DNA of 64,000 nt from Mesorhizobium atlanticum (GTDB lineage Bacteria; Pseudomonadota; Alphaproteobacteria; Rhizobiales; Rhizobiaceae): positions 496,001 to 560,000 of the forward strand of contig NZ_QMBQ01000002.1 in NCBI RefSeq assembly GCF_003289965.1, written 5' to 3'. Position 1 is the first letter of the stretch; every line of letters begins with the position of its first letter. A model generated the notes under the pieces. That model was not told the origin of the DNA. It searched no databases and was given only the letters and a program-made list of their open reading frames with translations. Positions 44,396 to 53,157 of the stretch are shown here, in pieces. The position numbers and the translations under genes were made by a program.

Positions 44396-45256
44396 ATGGA
44401 CTGCTTAGTACGGATTGCTGGAAGCATGGGTGCAAGAACAGTGCTGCGGCCTACGGGCGCCTTCCTGCTCGCCCTCTTCTTCGCGACAGCGCCACAAGCT
44501 CACTCGACGGACCGTCCCGCTGGCGGCTTGGCCGAAGTCGATTTGCAATTGATCCTTGCCGTGGACGTCTCGCCGTCGATGAGCAGAATTGAGCAAAAAG
44601 TGCAGCGCGACGGCTATGTTGATGCATTCCGCCACGCGGACATCGCCATGGCAATCACGGCCGGAGAACTGGGAAGAATCGCAGTCCTCTATCTGGAGTG
44701 GGCGGGGCCAAATCAGCAAACCGTCATAGTGCCGTGGACAATTGTTGAAAGCCGCGAGGACGCTCTGACTTTGGCGGACAGGCTTGCGGCTCTGTCGTTG
44801 ACTGAAGGCCGCGGAACGTCGATTTCCGGCGCGTTGCAGGCCGCGAATGGACTGTTTGCGAAGAGCGGCTTGCGCAGCCCGCGCCGTGTTATTGACGTAT
44901 CCGGCGACGGACCCAACAATGCCGGGGCACCCGTTGACCCCATCCGGCAGTTTCTTCTCGCGGAAGGTGTGACGATCAACGGGCTGCCTATCGCACTACC
45001 CCGCAATGGCGAGGCCGACGGGTTTGCACGGTACGACCATTCCAGCCTGCAATCCTATTTCGAGCGCTGCGTCATCGGCGGACCGGACGCATTTGCAATC
45101 GGCGTCACCGACGCCGCGATGTTCGCCACCGCGGTCCGTCGAAAGCTGGTTCGTGAAATCTCCATAAACATGGATCAGGTGATCTACGCCGCGTACACCG
45201 GGCGTTCCGACCGCACGGTCGATTGCAACATGACCGGTCAGTTGCCAGGCCGATAG
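44396..45256 (+). CDS. DUF1194 domain protein, von Willebrand factor A-like, exported
   Basis: 286 residues; ATG at 44396 with GAGAGG upstream. A signal peptide (LRPTGAFLLALFFATAPQAHS) is followed by a VWA-like fold: VDLQLILAVDVSPSMSRIEQ (MIDAS-like DxSxS), GRGTSISGALQAANGLF (the MIDAS Thr region) and VIDVSGDGPNNAG (the MIDAS Asp region). This is the DUF1194 family of Rhizobiales, with unknown function and probable metal-dependent protein binding in the periplasm. It is divergent from the large WD40 regulator with 183 bases between, a common arrangement for a regulator and its target, though nothing else links them. Confidence 0.85.
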   Translation: MDCLVRIAGSMGARTVLRPTGAFLLALFFATAPQAHSTDRPAGGLAEVDLQLILAVDVSPSMSRIEQKVQRDGYVDAFRHADIAMAITAGELGRIAVLYLEWAGPNQQTVIVPWTIVESREDALTLADRLAALSLTEGRGTSISGALQAANGLFAKSGLRSPRRVIDVSGDGPNNAGAPVDPIRQFLLAEGVTINGLPIALPRNGEADGFARYDHSSLQSYFERCVIGGPDAFAIGVTDAAMFATAVRRKLVREISINMDQVIYAAYTGRSDRTVDCNMTGQLPGR

Positions 45257-45449
45257 GCTGCCCGCAGTCAAACAGGGCAGGTAGCAAAAACGGCGATTAA
45301 CGCCGTCAAAGGAACTGAAGGGCTGCTCGTCGATAACTTCGTTCCGAACCGAAAAGGCAAGTTTTGGCCCCGAAGATGACATGGCAGCTCTGCGCCTTGA
45401 AGCGGTCGTCAAACGGCCAAGGCCGACGCTGGCGGCGGCTCTTCATGGT

Positions 45450-46526
45450 TCAAAGGCTCTGCTCTTGCTCAGCAATACCTTGTCGGGATGCCAGCGAATT
45501 GCAGATCAGCACGAGCTTGCCCTTGACGCCTCCCTGACCGAGCAGTTCCTGGGCGCGACGAGCCTCGGTCAATGGCATCCGCATGGCCACCATCGGCTTT
45601 ATTTTGCCGTCGCGAAGCAGCTTGAGCAGGGCGCTGAGATCTTCGCGGAACCAGGCGGGCCTCCACCGTTTCAAATATTGTATGCTGTAGGGGAGTATGC
45701 GTCGTCGGCCTGGTGAGACGAAAGCGCAGACCGCGTACCACAGAGGTCGCAATATCCCGCGTAGGCGATAGCGTAAGCCTCCTGCCAATCGGCCCTTCTG
45801 CAGAAATGAAGTGAAGCCGTAGGCTATGACGCGGCCACCGGGCCTCAGAGCCCGAAACGACCGCCAGACATTGGCTTCGCCGACCCCATCGAAGACGACA
45901 TCCACGCCACCGTTTGTCAGGCGATGGACCTCTTTGACGAAGTCGGCCCGTTCGTAGTCGATCGGCCTGGCCCCGAGATCAGACACGATCTGATGATCTG
46001 ACAGAGAGGCAGTCCCATACATCTCTAAACCTGCCAGCCCGCCGAGTTGCAGCAGAGCCGTGCCCACTCCGCCGGCCGCGCCATGGATGAGAACCCGTTG
46101 ACCCGGTGACGGATGCCCAAGGCGATGCATCATCTGATAGGCCGTGACGTAGTTCAGCACGAGGCTAACTGCCTCGACTGGATCAACGCCAGTCGGAACC
46201 GAAGTGAGCTCATCTTGAGGGAGGCAGATGAACTGCGCGTAGCCACCATGAATGGGCAGTGCCGCAACCAGTTTACCGAGCATTGCATGGGACGCACCCT
46301 CTCCGGCTTCGTCTACGATGCCCACGATGTCCCATCCTGGCGTGAATGGCAGGGTCGTTTTTTCTGGATGGATGCCCTCCCGCATCAATAGCTCTGCGAA
46401 GGAGACGCCGGCGGCGATTATTTGTACCCGCAACTCACCCGATGCCGGATGGGGCGCGTCTTCCTCCACGAGCTCCAGAACTTCAGGTCCGCCATGGTGG
46501 CGAACAACGACGCGCAGAGACTTCAT
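45450..46526 (-). CDS. Zinc-independent MDR/quinone-oxidoreductase-type dehydrogenase
   Basis: 358 residues from the ATG at 46526; the frame continues upstream to 46673, but the family fold begins here (SLRVVVRHHGGPEVLELVEE). FTPGWDIVGIVDEAGEG, HPSPGQRVLIHGAAGGVGTALLQLGGLAG (the NADPH-binding AAxGGVG motif), DVVFDGVGEANVWRSFRALRPGGRVIAYG and the C-terminal EARRAQELLGQGGVKGKLVLI are typical of quinone oxidoreductase-like MDR proteins. The zinc-binding Cys residues of true alcohol dehydrogenases are absent. An internal basic, hydrophobic stretch (RYRLRGILRPLWYAVCAFVS) near residue 250 is longer than usual. It ends close to the DUF1194 gene, convergently. Confidence 0.83.
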   Translation of the reverse strand: MKSLRVVVRHHGGPEVLELVEEDAPHPASGELRVQIIAAGVSFAELLMREGIHPEKTTLPFTPGWDIVGIVDEAGEGASHAMLGKLVAALPIHGGYAQFICLPQDELTSVPTGVDPVEAVSLVLNYVTAYQMMHRLGHPSPGQRVLIHGAAGGVGTALLQLGGLAGLEMYGTASLSDHQIVSDLGARPIDYERADFVKEVHRLTNGGVDVVFDGVGEANVWRSFRALRPGGRVIAYGFTSFLQKGRLAGGLRYRLRGILRPLWYAVCAFVSPGRRRILPYSIQYLKRWRPAWFREDLSALLKLLRDGKIKPMVAMRMPLTEARRAQELLGQGGVKGKLVLICNSLASRQGIAEQEQSL

Positions 46527-47190
46527 GGCAAGCTCGGTCCGGATTGGACTCCTCCACTGAGGCAAACTCAGGCGAAAGGATAGCGCGCGCGTGTGTGAAG
46601 CGACTTGCTCCAGATCAAACCCTCCAGAAATCAGCCTGCCATCGGGCGTAGGAGGAATCAAATGTGTGCTCACGACCCGGAGCAGTTCGTCTGATAACCT
46701 CGCCGTGGAGCCGGAAAGCCGTCACTCCGCTTCTGACCCGTTGGGACCGCTCTTGGCGTTCCGCCGTTGGGGATGACCTGACAACCCGCCCGACCTGGAA
46801 TCGGGCGAGTTCGCTATTCGCTTGACCGCCGAGGTCTCCTTAAGCAACTGGAATATTACGCGCGTGGTTCAGGGGCAGCCCACTTGCCGCCCCGTCGTTG
46901 CCTGCCCGTAGCGCCGTGCTTTTCATTGGGCATCCTGTTGGTTTTGAGACACCCAACGAGAAGGGACTTAGTCACTGGATGGCCTACTAATGAGGCTCGG
47001 CGGGTTCCGTTGCACCACTCGGACTATTACCTCTATGGCAGCCCGGCAAATCACGTATGGCTGCATCATCGGGTCTGTGAAACGGAACGTCTGCTGACGT
47101 TCGCCGGCGCGCTTATACGCCAGTCACTATAGCAGGCGTTGCACGGTAACGAGCGAGCATCCACCCGTCAGGCCGCAACCTCAGAATGGT
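46527..47190. other. Intergenic region
   Basis: 664 bases without a gene I can support. A terminator-like hairpin lies at 46787. The rest shows no recognisable family on either strand. Confidence 0.45.
46787..46807. terminator. Hairpin of terminator form
   Basis: CGCCCGA-CCTGGAA-TCGGGCG, a perfect 7-bp stem with a 7-nt loop and no strong T-run on either side. Confidence 0.4.
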
Positions 47191-47898
47191 TCAAGAAAGC
47201 GGAACGATCCCTTCGAGTGCCGCATAGACCGAGGGTCGCAGCCAACGGTCCATGCTGCGGGCAAGGCCGGGGTCGCCGCTCAGGAAAAGGCCGCCCCTTT
47301 CTTTCTCGCGCTCGATGCTTGAGCGGCCCTCCAGGATGGCGCCCAGCGAAACTACGCCTGTTTCGACGTATAGGTCGACGTCCCGACGCGGGTCGGCCGA
47401 GCACAGCTCGGGCACATTCGCACCCGGCTCGACCACAAGCCAGTAATGAGGGTACTTCGGCGGCGGATCGTCGCGGAAATGGAAGCGGATGACGGCACGT
47501 CGCCGCGGCAGTTCAGCGAGGTTTATCTTTCGCCGCACCAACCACATCAGGGTGGAAACATCCACGTCGGCGAGCGCGACCTCCGCCTCGATGTTGCATT
47601 GCGCCCATTCCGCCAGCGCGTTCATCGCGGGCTCGAGCTTGATCGACTTTTCGGTGCGGAAATAGGTGATGGTGCCCGACGCCTCGTCCTCGATGCGCTC
47701 GACTAGGCCTAACGCTTCCATCTCCTTGAGCCGCCTAGACAAGAGGGCGGACGAGATGTTGCCCACGCCCTTGCGAATGTCGTTGAAGCGGGTCGAGCCG
47801 TTCCAAAGCTCTGTCAGGATTTGGATCGTCCAGCGCGGCTCCAGGAACTCGCAGGCGCGCGAGATCGGGCAGAGCAATCCGTAAGGCCGTCGCGTCAT
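47191..47898 (-). CDS. HxlR-family transcriptional regulator with C-terminal extension
   Basis: 235 residues from the ATG at 47898, with GAGGAG seven bases upstream; an upstream in-frame start at 47919 lacks a ribosome site. The N-terminal winged helix is HxlR-type: CPISRACEFLEPRWTIQIL, FNDIRKGVGNISSALLSRRLKEMEALGLVER and the conserved Cys near the N-terminus. The C-terminal half (from about residue 115) has VSTLMWLVRRKINLAELP and a region resembling a sterol-carrier-protein-2-like fold, which occurs in other HxlR proteins and may bind a lipid or small ligand. It is divergent from the DUF1127 gene. Confidence 0.82.
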   Translation of the reverse strand: MTRRPYGLLCPISRACEFLEPRWTIQILTELWNGSTRFNDIRKGVGNISSALLSRRLKEMEALGLVERIEDEASGTITYFRTEKSIKLEPAMNALAEWAQCNIEAEVALADVDVSTLMWLVRRKINLAELPRRRAVIRFHFRDDPPPKYPHYWLVVEPGANVPELCSADPRRDVDLYVETGVVSLGAILEGRSSIEREKERGGLFLSGDPGLARSMDRWLRPSVYAALEGIVPLS

Positions 47899-48051
47899 CT
47901 GAACGCTCCTCTGCCGCAAGTTAGGCCTCCAGAAGGGTTAAGGCCAGTTCACAATCTGAAGCGGAACGCTTCCGAAGCTGCGCTGGCGACTTACCCTCTT
48001 CTGCCGTCATGGTGATCTTCTTTCGCGCAACCTCGACCAACGGAGGATACC

Positions 48052-48327
48052 ATGATCAGGCATAACGCGGCACAAGCGACACTAGCCCAGACCGCACGGC
48101 GCGCGCCGGGGACTTTTCTTCATCCGTTCGAACGCCTGCTCGCCCTTGTCCATGAGTGGCGGACTCGGCGCGAGATAGAACGCTCGGTTGGCCGGCTGTC
48201 CAATTTCCACTTACGCGACGTTGGCCTGATAGAATTTGACGTCGAAGCGGCCTGCGCCGACAGCTTCGATCGATCCGCCTCTCGCGCGCTCATGAGCGTA
48301 GCGCAGAAGCGATCAGGCAATTGGTAA
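48052..48327 (+). CDS. DUF1127 domain small protein
   Basis: 91 residues; GGAGG lies just upstream of the ATG at 48052. The core WRTRREIERSVGRLSNFHLRDVGL with the LRDVGL end is the DUF1127 (YjiS-like) Arg-rich domain, common in alphaproteobacteria. Small DUF1127 proteins have been linked to RNA and phosphate/carbon metabolism. This one has N- and C-terminal extensions around the 40-residue core. Its function here is unknown; it lies just upstream of the first cysteine-rich cassette. Confidence 0.78.
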   Translation: MIRHNAAQATLAQTARRAPGTFLHPFERLLALVHEWRTRREIERSVGRLSNFHLRDVGLIEFDVEAACADSFDRSASRALMSVAQKRSGNW

Positions 48328-48376
48328 AAGGCGCCGCCGGACCTCTGCGGCGACTGATGCGACCTTGAGCCTGAAG

Positions 48377-48392
48377 ATTAGGAATCTCTAAT
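48377..48392. promoter_or_regulatory. ATTAG-N6-CTAAT palindrome, site 1
   Basis: ATTAG-GAATCT-CTAAT, an exact 16-bp inverted repeat, 30 bases upstream of the ATG at 48422. GTGATAT follows the right arm and may be the -10 region. One of a set of related sites in this region. Confidence 0.6.
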
Positions 48393-48421
48393 GTGATATG
48401 CAGACTGCGAGGGGATTTTCC

Positions 48422-48823
48422 ATGGCCCAGTCAAAGTGGTATCTCGCAGTGACGTGGCTTGCGCTGCTCGGCAAAGCCGAGGCCCATGATTGGTATACTG
48501 GTAAGACAGACCCAGTTCTCCAGTATGACTGCTGTGGAGGCAAGGACTGTCACCCGATTGATCCGAGCGAAGTCAGGATGACAAAAGATGGCTATTTCGT
48601 GCGGCCGCCGCGCCCCTTCTACTTAAACGAGCCACAGGAGCCGGAGTGGTTTATACCCAGAGAGCGTGTCCAGACCTCACCAGATGATCGCTATCACATT
48701 TGTGAGCGTCTGATGACGTTCTACAGATCGATCACTCCCCGCATGCAGTACCAAGCCTATCAGAGATTTAGATGGACGTGCTTTTTCGCGCCACCCGGCA
48801 CAAGCTCGATCGCACGAAAATAA
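48422..48823 (+). CDS. Cysteine-rich secreted protein, family A (copy 1)
   Basis: 133 residues, ATG at 48422 with GAGGGG upstream. The hydrophobic start KWYLAVTWLALLGKAEA is a likely signal peptide ending before HDWYTG. The mature part has CCGGKDCHPIDP, DGYFVRPPRPF, WFIPRERVQTSPDDRYHIC and RWTCFFAPPG. The five or more Cys residues are spaced as in its copy at 57579 (about 80% identical by eye), with a two-residue EP insertion here. I do not recognise a named family. It is the intact gene of cassette copy 1, while its opposing partner is truncated. Confidence 0.75.
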   Translation: MAQSKWYLAVTWLALLGKAEAHDWYTGKTDPVLQYDCCGGKDCHPIDPSEVRMTKDGYFVRPPRPFYLNEPQEPEWFIPRERVQTSPDDRYHICERLMTFYRSITPRMQYQAYQRFRWTCFFAPPGTSSIARK

Positions 48824-48833
48824 GAGAAACCGC

Positions 48834-49000
48834 TCACATAGCATCTGCCGGGGCAAAGAAGCAGTCTTCTTCCTCTTCGGTCGGATGCAGGCAGATGTGG
48901 GAATTATCATCGCCGGATGGAAGGGCGACATCATACCGCACGAAGTAGCGGTTCTGATGAGTGACTTTTTGATGGTCGCCCGGTCGTAGAATAACCACGT
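48834..49000 (-). pseudogene. Cysteine-rich protein, family B, N-terminally deleted
   Basis: The minus strand reads VVILRPGDHQKVTHQNRY, then FVRYDVALPSGDDNSHIC and HPTEEEEDCFFAPADAM to a TGA at 48834. This is the C-terminal half of the family B protein seen complete at 57980-58345. Its start, signal peptide and the first Cys residues are gone because the 369-base deletion joins it to the ankyrin gene. Confidence 0.65.
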
Positions 49001-49289
49001 CGTCACAACAGCGCATGGCGGTGCGCTCCACGACGCGGCCAAGAATGGAGACCTCAAGGCAATTGCCGCCGCCTCGATGCAAGCGCTGACATCGAGGAGC
49101 AGGAGAAGCGAGCAACACCGCTCTTCTTGGCGGTGCGCAGCGGCCAATGTCGAGGCGGCCGAACTGCTGATCAAGCGTGGTGCCGATGTGAACAAGGAAG
49201 CGGTGCTCGGCCTGCCGATGACCGTTGCCGTGCTGAAGAACGCCGCCGACATGGTTAGGCTGCTGCTGGCGCACGGTGCCGACGCCAAC
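49001..49289 (+). pseudogene. Ankyrin-repeat gene remnant
   Basis: Begins with VTTAHGGALHDAAKNGDLK-like coding sequence fused directly to the reversed family B fragment. It continues through AAELLIKRGADVNKEA and AADMVRLLLAHGADAN, and stops where it diverges from the copy at 58475. The signal peptide, start codon and cytochrome c part are missing, and the reading frame changes near 49080. Confidence 0.65.
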
Positions 49290-49295
49290 GGGCCG

Positions 49296-49538
49296 TTACG
49301 TAGCAAGCCGCTTTTTGTTGGCCCTGATTTTCCTTTGATACATGCCTGCGACTTTGTCCGCGGAACCGGTAGCGACGAGCGTGCCCGCGATCGCGGCCGC
49401 CTCGACTTTCTCAGTGATCATCCGATTGGCTTCCGTTTCCGCCAACCTTCCTCCGCCGGCGATCCGCAATGTGCGAAGCCAGATCACCTGCTGCGCTTCG
49501 AACGCCGAGACACATAGATCGAACCAGGGATTAAACAT
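49296..49538 (-). CDS. Small conserved hypothetical protein
   Basis: 80 residues; the ATG at 49538 has GGAGGG five bases upstream. It reads FNPWFDLCVSAFEAQQVIWLR, then TEANRMITEKVEAAAIAG and a basic end RKIRANKKRLA. It is probably soluble and helical, with an N-terminal pattern (FNPWxDL...AFEAQQVI) I associate with short Rhizobiales proteins of unknown function. It starts right at the broken end of the cassette duplication. No function assigned. Confidence 0.6.
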   Translation of the reverse strand: MFNPWFDLCVSAFEAQQVIWLRTLRIAGGGRLAETEANRMITEKVEAAAIAGTLVATGSADKVAGMYQRKIRANKKRLAT

Positions 49539-50409
49539 TCGCGCCCTCCAGACCGCTAGCAGAACGGCCGGATAGAACGTCGGTTCCCCGAGCGGCGCGT
49601 ATTGGTCCTTATGGAGCGCACCGGGAAGCGCATGAGCGAGCGGGACGCTTCGGCGGTGTGGGACAGCGGCGACAGGAAACGCGCGCTGGCGAGGCTACGA
49701 AAAGCCCCCAACTTGAGAACTGCGGGCTCGATCTTTTCAGATGAAGCAAGCTTACCACCCAGCCTAGCCGGGAATGGACCTGCAATTCATGACTAGAACC
49801 GGATCAAGCCGTGGCCTTGGGCAAGGTAAAGGACCTTTCACCCCAAGCTGGTCGATCTCAACCGAAGTCTTCGACGGTTGCTTGTTCATCAGGATTCCCC
49901 AATCGGGGCTTAACGTTATCACGGGAGAAATCTTCCGCCGCCGGCGGGCCTTTCCATGTCAGACGGGCACCGACTCGTTGTCGTAGCGGCATTGCCAAGC
50001 GCATGGTAAGCTAAAGCCGTCATCATTGAGAGACATCCCAAATTCGGCCCGGCGGCCTAGGCTTCCGGGCCTTTTCTATTGGCCAGCGGGCAGCATCATT
50101 ATGCACTTAACGCGAACGCGGTGGTGGGCCGGAGCACGTTAATGGTTGTGCGACTGCTGGAACCAGGGAACGTCGTATTGAGATACGCAATGTTGATTGT
50201 TCGAATTCTGCGGCTGGGTGCTTGCGTATTTTCAGTCAGCAACTCCATCCGGGTTGAAGGCCGACCCTGGGGGCGTAGCGCTTCCTGTCTGATCACTGCC
50301 GATCGTTTGGTTTGGCTGGCCCGGCGAACCTGTGACCGTGTGGACGTTACCAGCCCAAGCCGTGCAAGCGGAGGCTGCAACAAGCCAGCCGATTCACCAT
50401 TCATTCACG

Positions 50410-50425
50410 ATATTAGCGCAGCCTA
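50410..50425. promoter_or_regulatory. ATTAG-N6-CTAAT palindrome, near-match
   Basis: ATTAG-CGCAGC-CTAAC, one mismatch in the right arm. It lies 31 bases before a strong terminator and 153 bases before the DUF3606-like gene. Confidence 0.4.
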
Positions 50426-50455
50426 ACGTGAGGTCATGCTTGTATCGCGTCATGC

Positions 50456-50496
50456 CTAAAAGCCCCAGCGCCGATCCCCCTCTTCGCTGGGGCTTT
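50456..50496 (+). terminator. Strong rho-independent terminator
   Basis: AAAAGCCCCAGCG and CGCTGGGGCTTTT form a 13-bp perfect stem with a T-run, and the A-run would also serve the opposite strand. No gene ends nearby on either strand, so it may end a short RNA starting near the palindrome at 50410 or be left from a lost gene. Confidence 0.8.
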
Positions 50497-50577
50497 TTCC
50501 TGGAACAATACCTGGTCTCGCCGTGGCAGGAACTTTCTCGACCCTTTGGAATTACAGGCCGTTAGGGGACCAGCCCA

Positions 50578-50769
50578 ATGGCCGAAGACAACCAAAATCC
50601 TGAAGATCATGAGTCGGCGGAAAAGGCGTTTCGAGTGCGGTTTCTGGCAAAGGAAACCGGCATTACGGAAGCCCAAGCGCGTGAGCTTATCGGCATGATC
50701 GGATATGACGTGGCCTCGCTGCTCCGCGAGGCGCGTCTGCTGAAAAAGCGAAATGGGGACGCCAGGTAG
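50578..50769 (+). CDS. DUF3606-like small protein
   Basis: 63 residues; ATG at 50578 with AGGGGAC upstream. The core FRVRFLAKETGITEAQARELIGMIG resembles DUF3606 proteins of rhizobia (pattern xVxYxAxxxGITxxQAxxLI). The acidic start and a basic C-terminal RLLKKRNGDAR are typical of short nucleic-acid- or partner-binding proteins. Function unknown. It is a single gene behind a strong terminator. Confidence 0.65.
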   Translation: MAEDNQNPEDHESAEKAFRVRFLAKETGITEAQARELIGMIGYDVASLLREARLLKKRNGDAR

Positions 50770-51542
50770 CGCGTCGGTCTCTGTTTGTTCCGATTCTTGC
50801 AACTATCCGCAATCGCCAAGTTGCGGGGCCATCCCCCAGTTTTCCCCTCATGTTCCGAGTGCTGGCCTGTCAGCAAATAGCTGACTGATCGCTCCCGGGC
50901 CCAAGCGCGACGTCCGAGTGGGCTTGGCGATGTCCGTAGTGACGCAAGACGGACCTAGCGAGCCATGGCATAGTTGTGGTCCTTTTTGAAAGGCGAGCGA
51001 ACCGCAAATTCGCCCGCAGCAAGGCCGGCGCCAAGGCATTGATATTGCTGTGGTCAAAACCTGGGGATTTTTACAGCTACTCCCCAGCTTCGGAGAACAA
51101 TCGACATTCGGAGAGCAGTTTGAGGGAGAAGGTTGTTTCCGCTTCCCCAGCGTTCGGCCGCACATCCCGCAAACCCTGGGCTTGCGGGAAGCCATGAGGG
51201 ACCGGAGAATTGTTTGGAAGAGTGGTAGAGGGACCCGAACCCAAAACCAACCTTCTCCGGCCAATCTGCCAGGTTGCCCCGTCCTCGAAAGGTCTGTGGG
51301 GTGGCAAATTGCCGATGTCGAGACATTGTCGGGCGGAATCTGTTTTCAACTGCGGCCATTGTGGTCCGCGTTTGGCAACCGCAATGCGAAGCTTATGCCG
51401 AGGATGCGGCGGGCGTCCAGAGGAGCAACCGCAGCAGTAACGACAACTGAACCGCACCCCACACTCCCGGTTAAGTGGTCTTGGGTCGCCGGACCTGAGC
51501 GTCGCCAACAGCGCATCGGCCGCGGGTACTAAATGGAAGTTC
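50770..51542. other. Intergenic region
   Basis: 773 bases with no gene I can support. A stretch near 51205-51245 (minus strand) resembles a tRNA T arm but has no partner half. Confidence 0.45.
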
Positions 51543-52080
51543 CTACTGGGGCCGGCTTGCCCCTCGAGTCAAAGGCACCGACATCGTTAATTCGAGGTCT
51601 TGCTGGACTTCGTTGCCCACGTTGAAGGTTGCCGCCCCTGAAACATTGAACCCAGATCGCTTGTAAAATGCAATCGCGCGCTCATTCTTCTCATACACAG
51701 TCAGTCGCAGGCGACTCACCTCACGCTTGCGGCACTCCTCCAATACTTCTTCGAGTAGGCGGCCCGCGAGCCCAAGACCCCGCCAAATTGCGTCTACGTA
51801 TAGCCTCTTCAGTAACAAGTTCTGATCGGTACTAACATTTGTCGCCAGCGAGGTGCGCATAGCCGGCAATGCCGTCGTCACCAACGGCGATAAACACTGC
51901 ACCTGCTAGATCTACAATTTCGGCCAGCTGTTGGTTGACGCCAAAGTTCTTCGAAACATATTCCTCAAGGTCCGAGGCCCGCAGATCGGCACTATATGTC
52001 TCGCAGAATAATCTCCCTGCAAAGACGAATAGGGCTTGCGCATCCAACGGTCTGGCCCGCACAATAGACACCTCTCCCAT
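51543..52080 (-). pseudogene. GNAT-family N-acetyltransferase, frameshifted
   Basis: The first half runs from the ATG at 52080: VSIVRARPLDAQALFVFAGR to FIAVGDDGIAGYAHLAGD, then a stop. The second half, in another frame from about 51845, is DQNLLLKRLYVDAIWRGLGLAGRLL, ERAIAFYKRSGFNV and ends at 51543. The acetyl-CoA loop (RGLGLAGRLL) and AIAFYKRSGF are standard GNAT motifs, and joined the pieces make a normal 180-residue protein. One base is missing or added near 51840-51850. Its start lies six bases after the stop of the GNAT gene upstream on the same strand. Confidence 0.7.
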
Positions 52081-52085
52081 AACTG

Positions 52086-52901
52086 CTACTTTCTCTGGTG
52101 AGGGGAAATGCATGAGATCGCGTGGATCTCGGGCAGAGCGGTTGCTAATTCGGACAACGACCGAACCTGCCGACCATCCCGGAAATTGTCGGGTGAGAGC
52201 CAGGCCTCGATGGCAGCGCGTCGCGCCGGCCATTCTCGCGACAGCATCGAATACATGCAAATGTCGCAAGGCTTGCCCTTCAGGAATAGGCCTTGGCGCA
52301 GGATGCCTTCGAAGACGAAGCCAAGGCGGTCGGCGGCGCTGCGCGAGCGTGTGTTGCTCACGGTGCAGGTCCATTCGAGGCGGCGGTAGCCGAGATCCTC
52401 GAAGACATGGCGCAAAATGAGGTAGAGCGCCTCGGTGCCAAGTCCGGTGCGTTGCAGCCGCGGCGTGTAGAGCACATAACCAAGTTCGACGACGTGGTGC
52501 GCCGGCCTCGCCTCCATCAGGCAGAGCCAGCCGACCGGGGTCTCATTTGGGCCGTCAACGGCGAAGAATGCGCGCTTGGGATCGGCGACCAGTGCCGCAA
52601 CATGTTCGGCGAAGGCCTGTTCGTTTGTGAACGGTCCCACCTTCATGTCGACCCAGGTGGCTTGGGTGTTCTCGTCATGCGACAGGCGAAAGAGCGTCGC
52701 TGCATCGCGTCCCGCATCGAGCGGGCGCAGGCGCCCAAAGCGTCCTTGGACCATGACGGCGACCGGAACCGATGCGGCGTCTGTCGGGGTTGCTGCGGCT
52801 TCCACTTCGTTTGCGTTCCCAAACATGTTCCCCCCGACCTGTCCGCCAAGAATACCGCTTAGCTCCGAGCTTCGTTGAACCAGCTCGAACGCAGTGACCA
52901 T
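52086..52901 (-). CDS. GNAT-family N-acetyltransferase, RimJ/RimL type
   Basis: 271 residues from the ATG at 52901 (AGGAG eight bases upstream; the frame continues to 52952 but without a ribosome site). After about 65 residues of low-complexity N-terminus, the domain begins at GRLRPLDAGRDAATLFRLS. VGWLCLMEARPAHHVVELGYVLYTPRLQRTGLGTEALYLIL contains the acetyl-CoA-binding RTGLGTEA, and RRLEWTCTVSNTRSRSAADRLGFVFEG follows. YGYRR/WTC/N..S..A...GF is the pattern of the RimJ/RimL-type enzymes acetylating proteins or small amines. Followed at once by a frameshifted second GNAT gene. A palindrome lies 95 bases upstream. Confidence 0.83.
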   Translation of the reverse strand: MVTAFELVQRSSELSGILGGQVGGNMFGNANEVEAAATPTDAASVPVAVMVQGRFGRLRPLDAGRDAATLFRLSHDENTQATWVDMKVGPFTNEQAFAEHVAALVADPKRAFFAVDGPNETPVGWLCLMEARPAHHVVELGYVLYTPRLQRTGLGTEALYLILRHVFEDLGYRRLEWTCTVSNTRSRSAADRLGFVFEGILRQGLFLKGKPCDICMYSMLSREWPARRAAIEAWLSPDNFRDGRQVRSLSELATALPEIHAISCISPHQRK

Positions 52902-52995
52902 GATGACCACTCCTGCCAGACAAGGCTTACGGTAGGTTGCTCCCTGATGCACCCGACGGCCCTCAAACCCGTCGATGAAGTTCTAAGTATACACC

Positions 52996-53011
52996 ATTAG
53001 CAAATGCTAAT
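52996..53011. promoter_or_regulatory. ATTAG-N6-CTAAT palindrome, site 2
   Basis: ATTAG-CAAATG-CTAAT, exact, with six-base arms (ATTAGC/GCTAAT). It is preceded by TATACACC and followed by ATAG, giving TATAGT as a rightward -10 element overlapping the right arm. It lies between the GNAT gene (leftward) and the deaminase gene (rightward). The flanks match site 6 at 58397. Confidence 0.65.
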
Positions 53012-53157
53012 ATAGTCCCTTGGACGACTCATCGACCATCAACGACGACCGCTGAGCTGCTGTTGAGGGTGAGCAGGATGCACTCCGCGAAAGCGTTCTC
53101 CGCGAGCACTTCCGCAGCTAATGCAATAGGCTCTCCATGCGGCAAGAGGAGTATGGG

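Larger units (their letters stand above)
48371..49289. repeat. Duplicated cassette, copy 1 (truncated and internally deleted)
   Basis: Matches 57530-58806 in the same orientation and order: operator palindrome, family A gene, opposing family B gene, ankyrin gene start. Relative to copy 2 it lacks about 369 bases (copy-2 positions 58147-58515), which removes the starts of the two divergent genes and the operator between them. The match stops at about 49289 inside the third ankyrin repeat. Confidence 0.75.
49539..50577. other. Long intergenic region
   Basis: About 1 kb without a supportable gene. Short frames have no ribosome site. The supported elements are a near-match to the ATTAG-N6-CTAAT palindrome (50410) and a strong terminator (50456). 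Confidence 0.5.

Noticed and set aside
51205..51245. tRNA-like T arm on the minus strand
   Set aside because: No matching 5' acceptor strand or anticodon arm within 90 bases, and no terminator as at the two clearer fragments; too weak to call.
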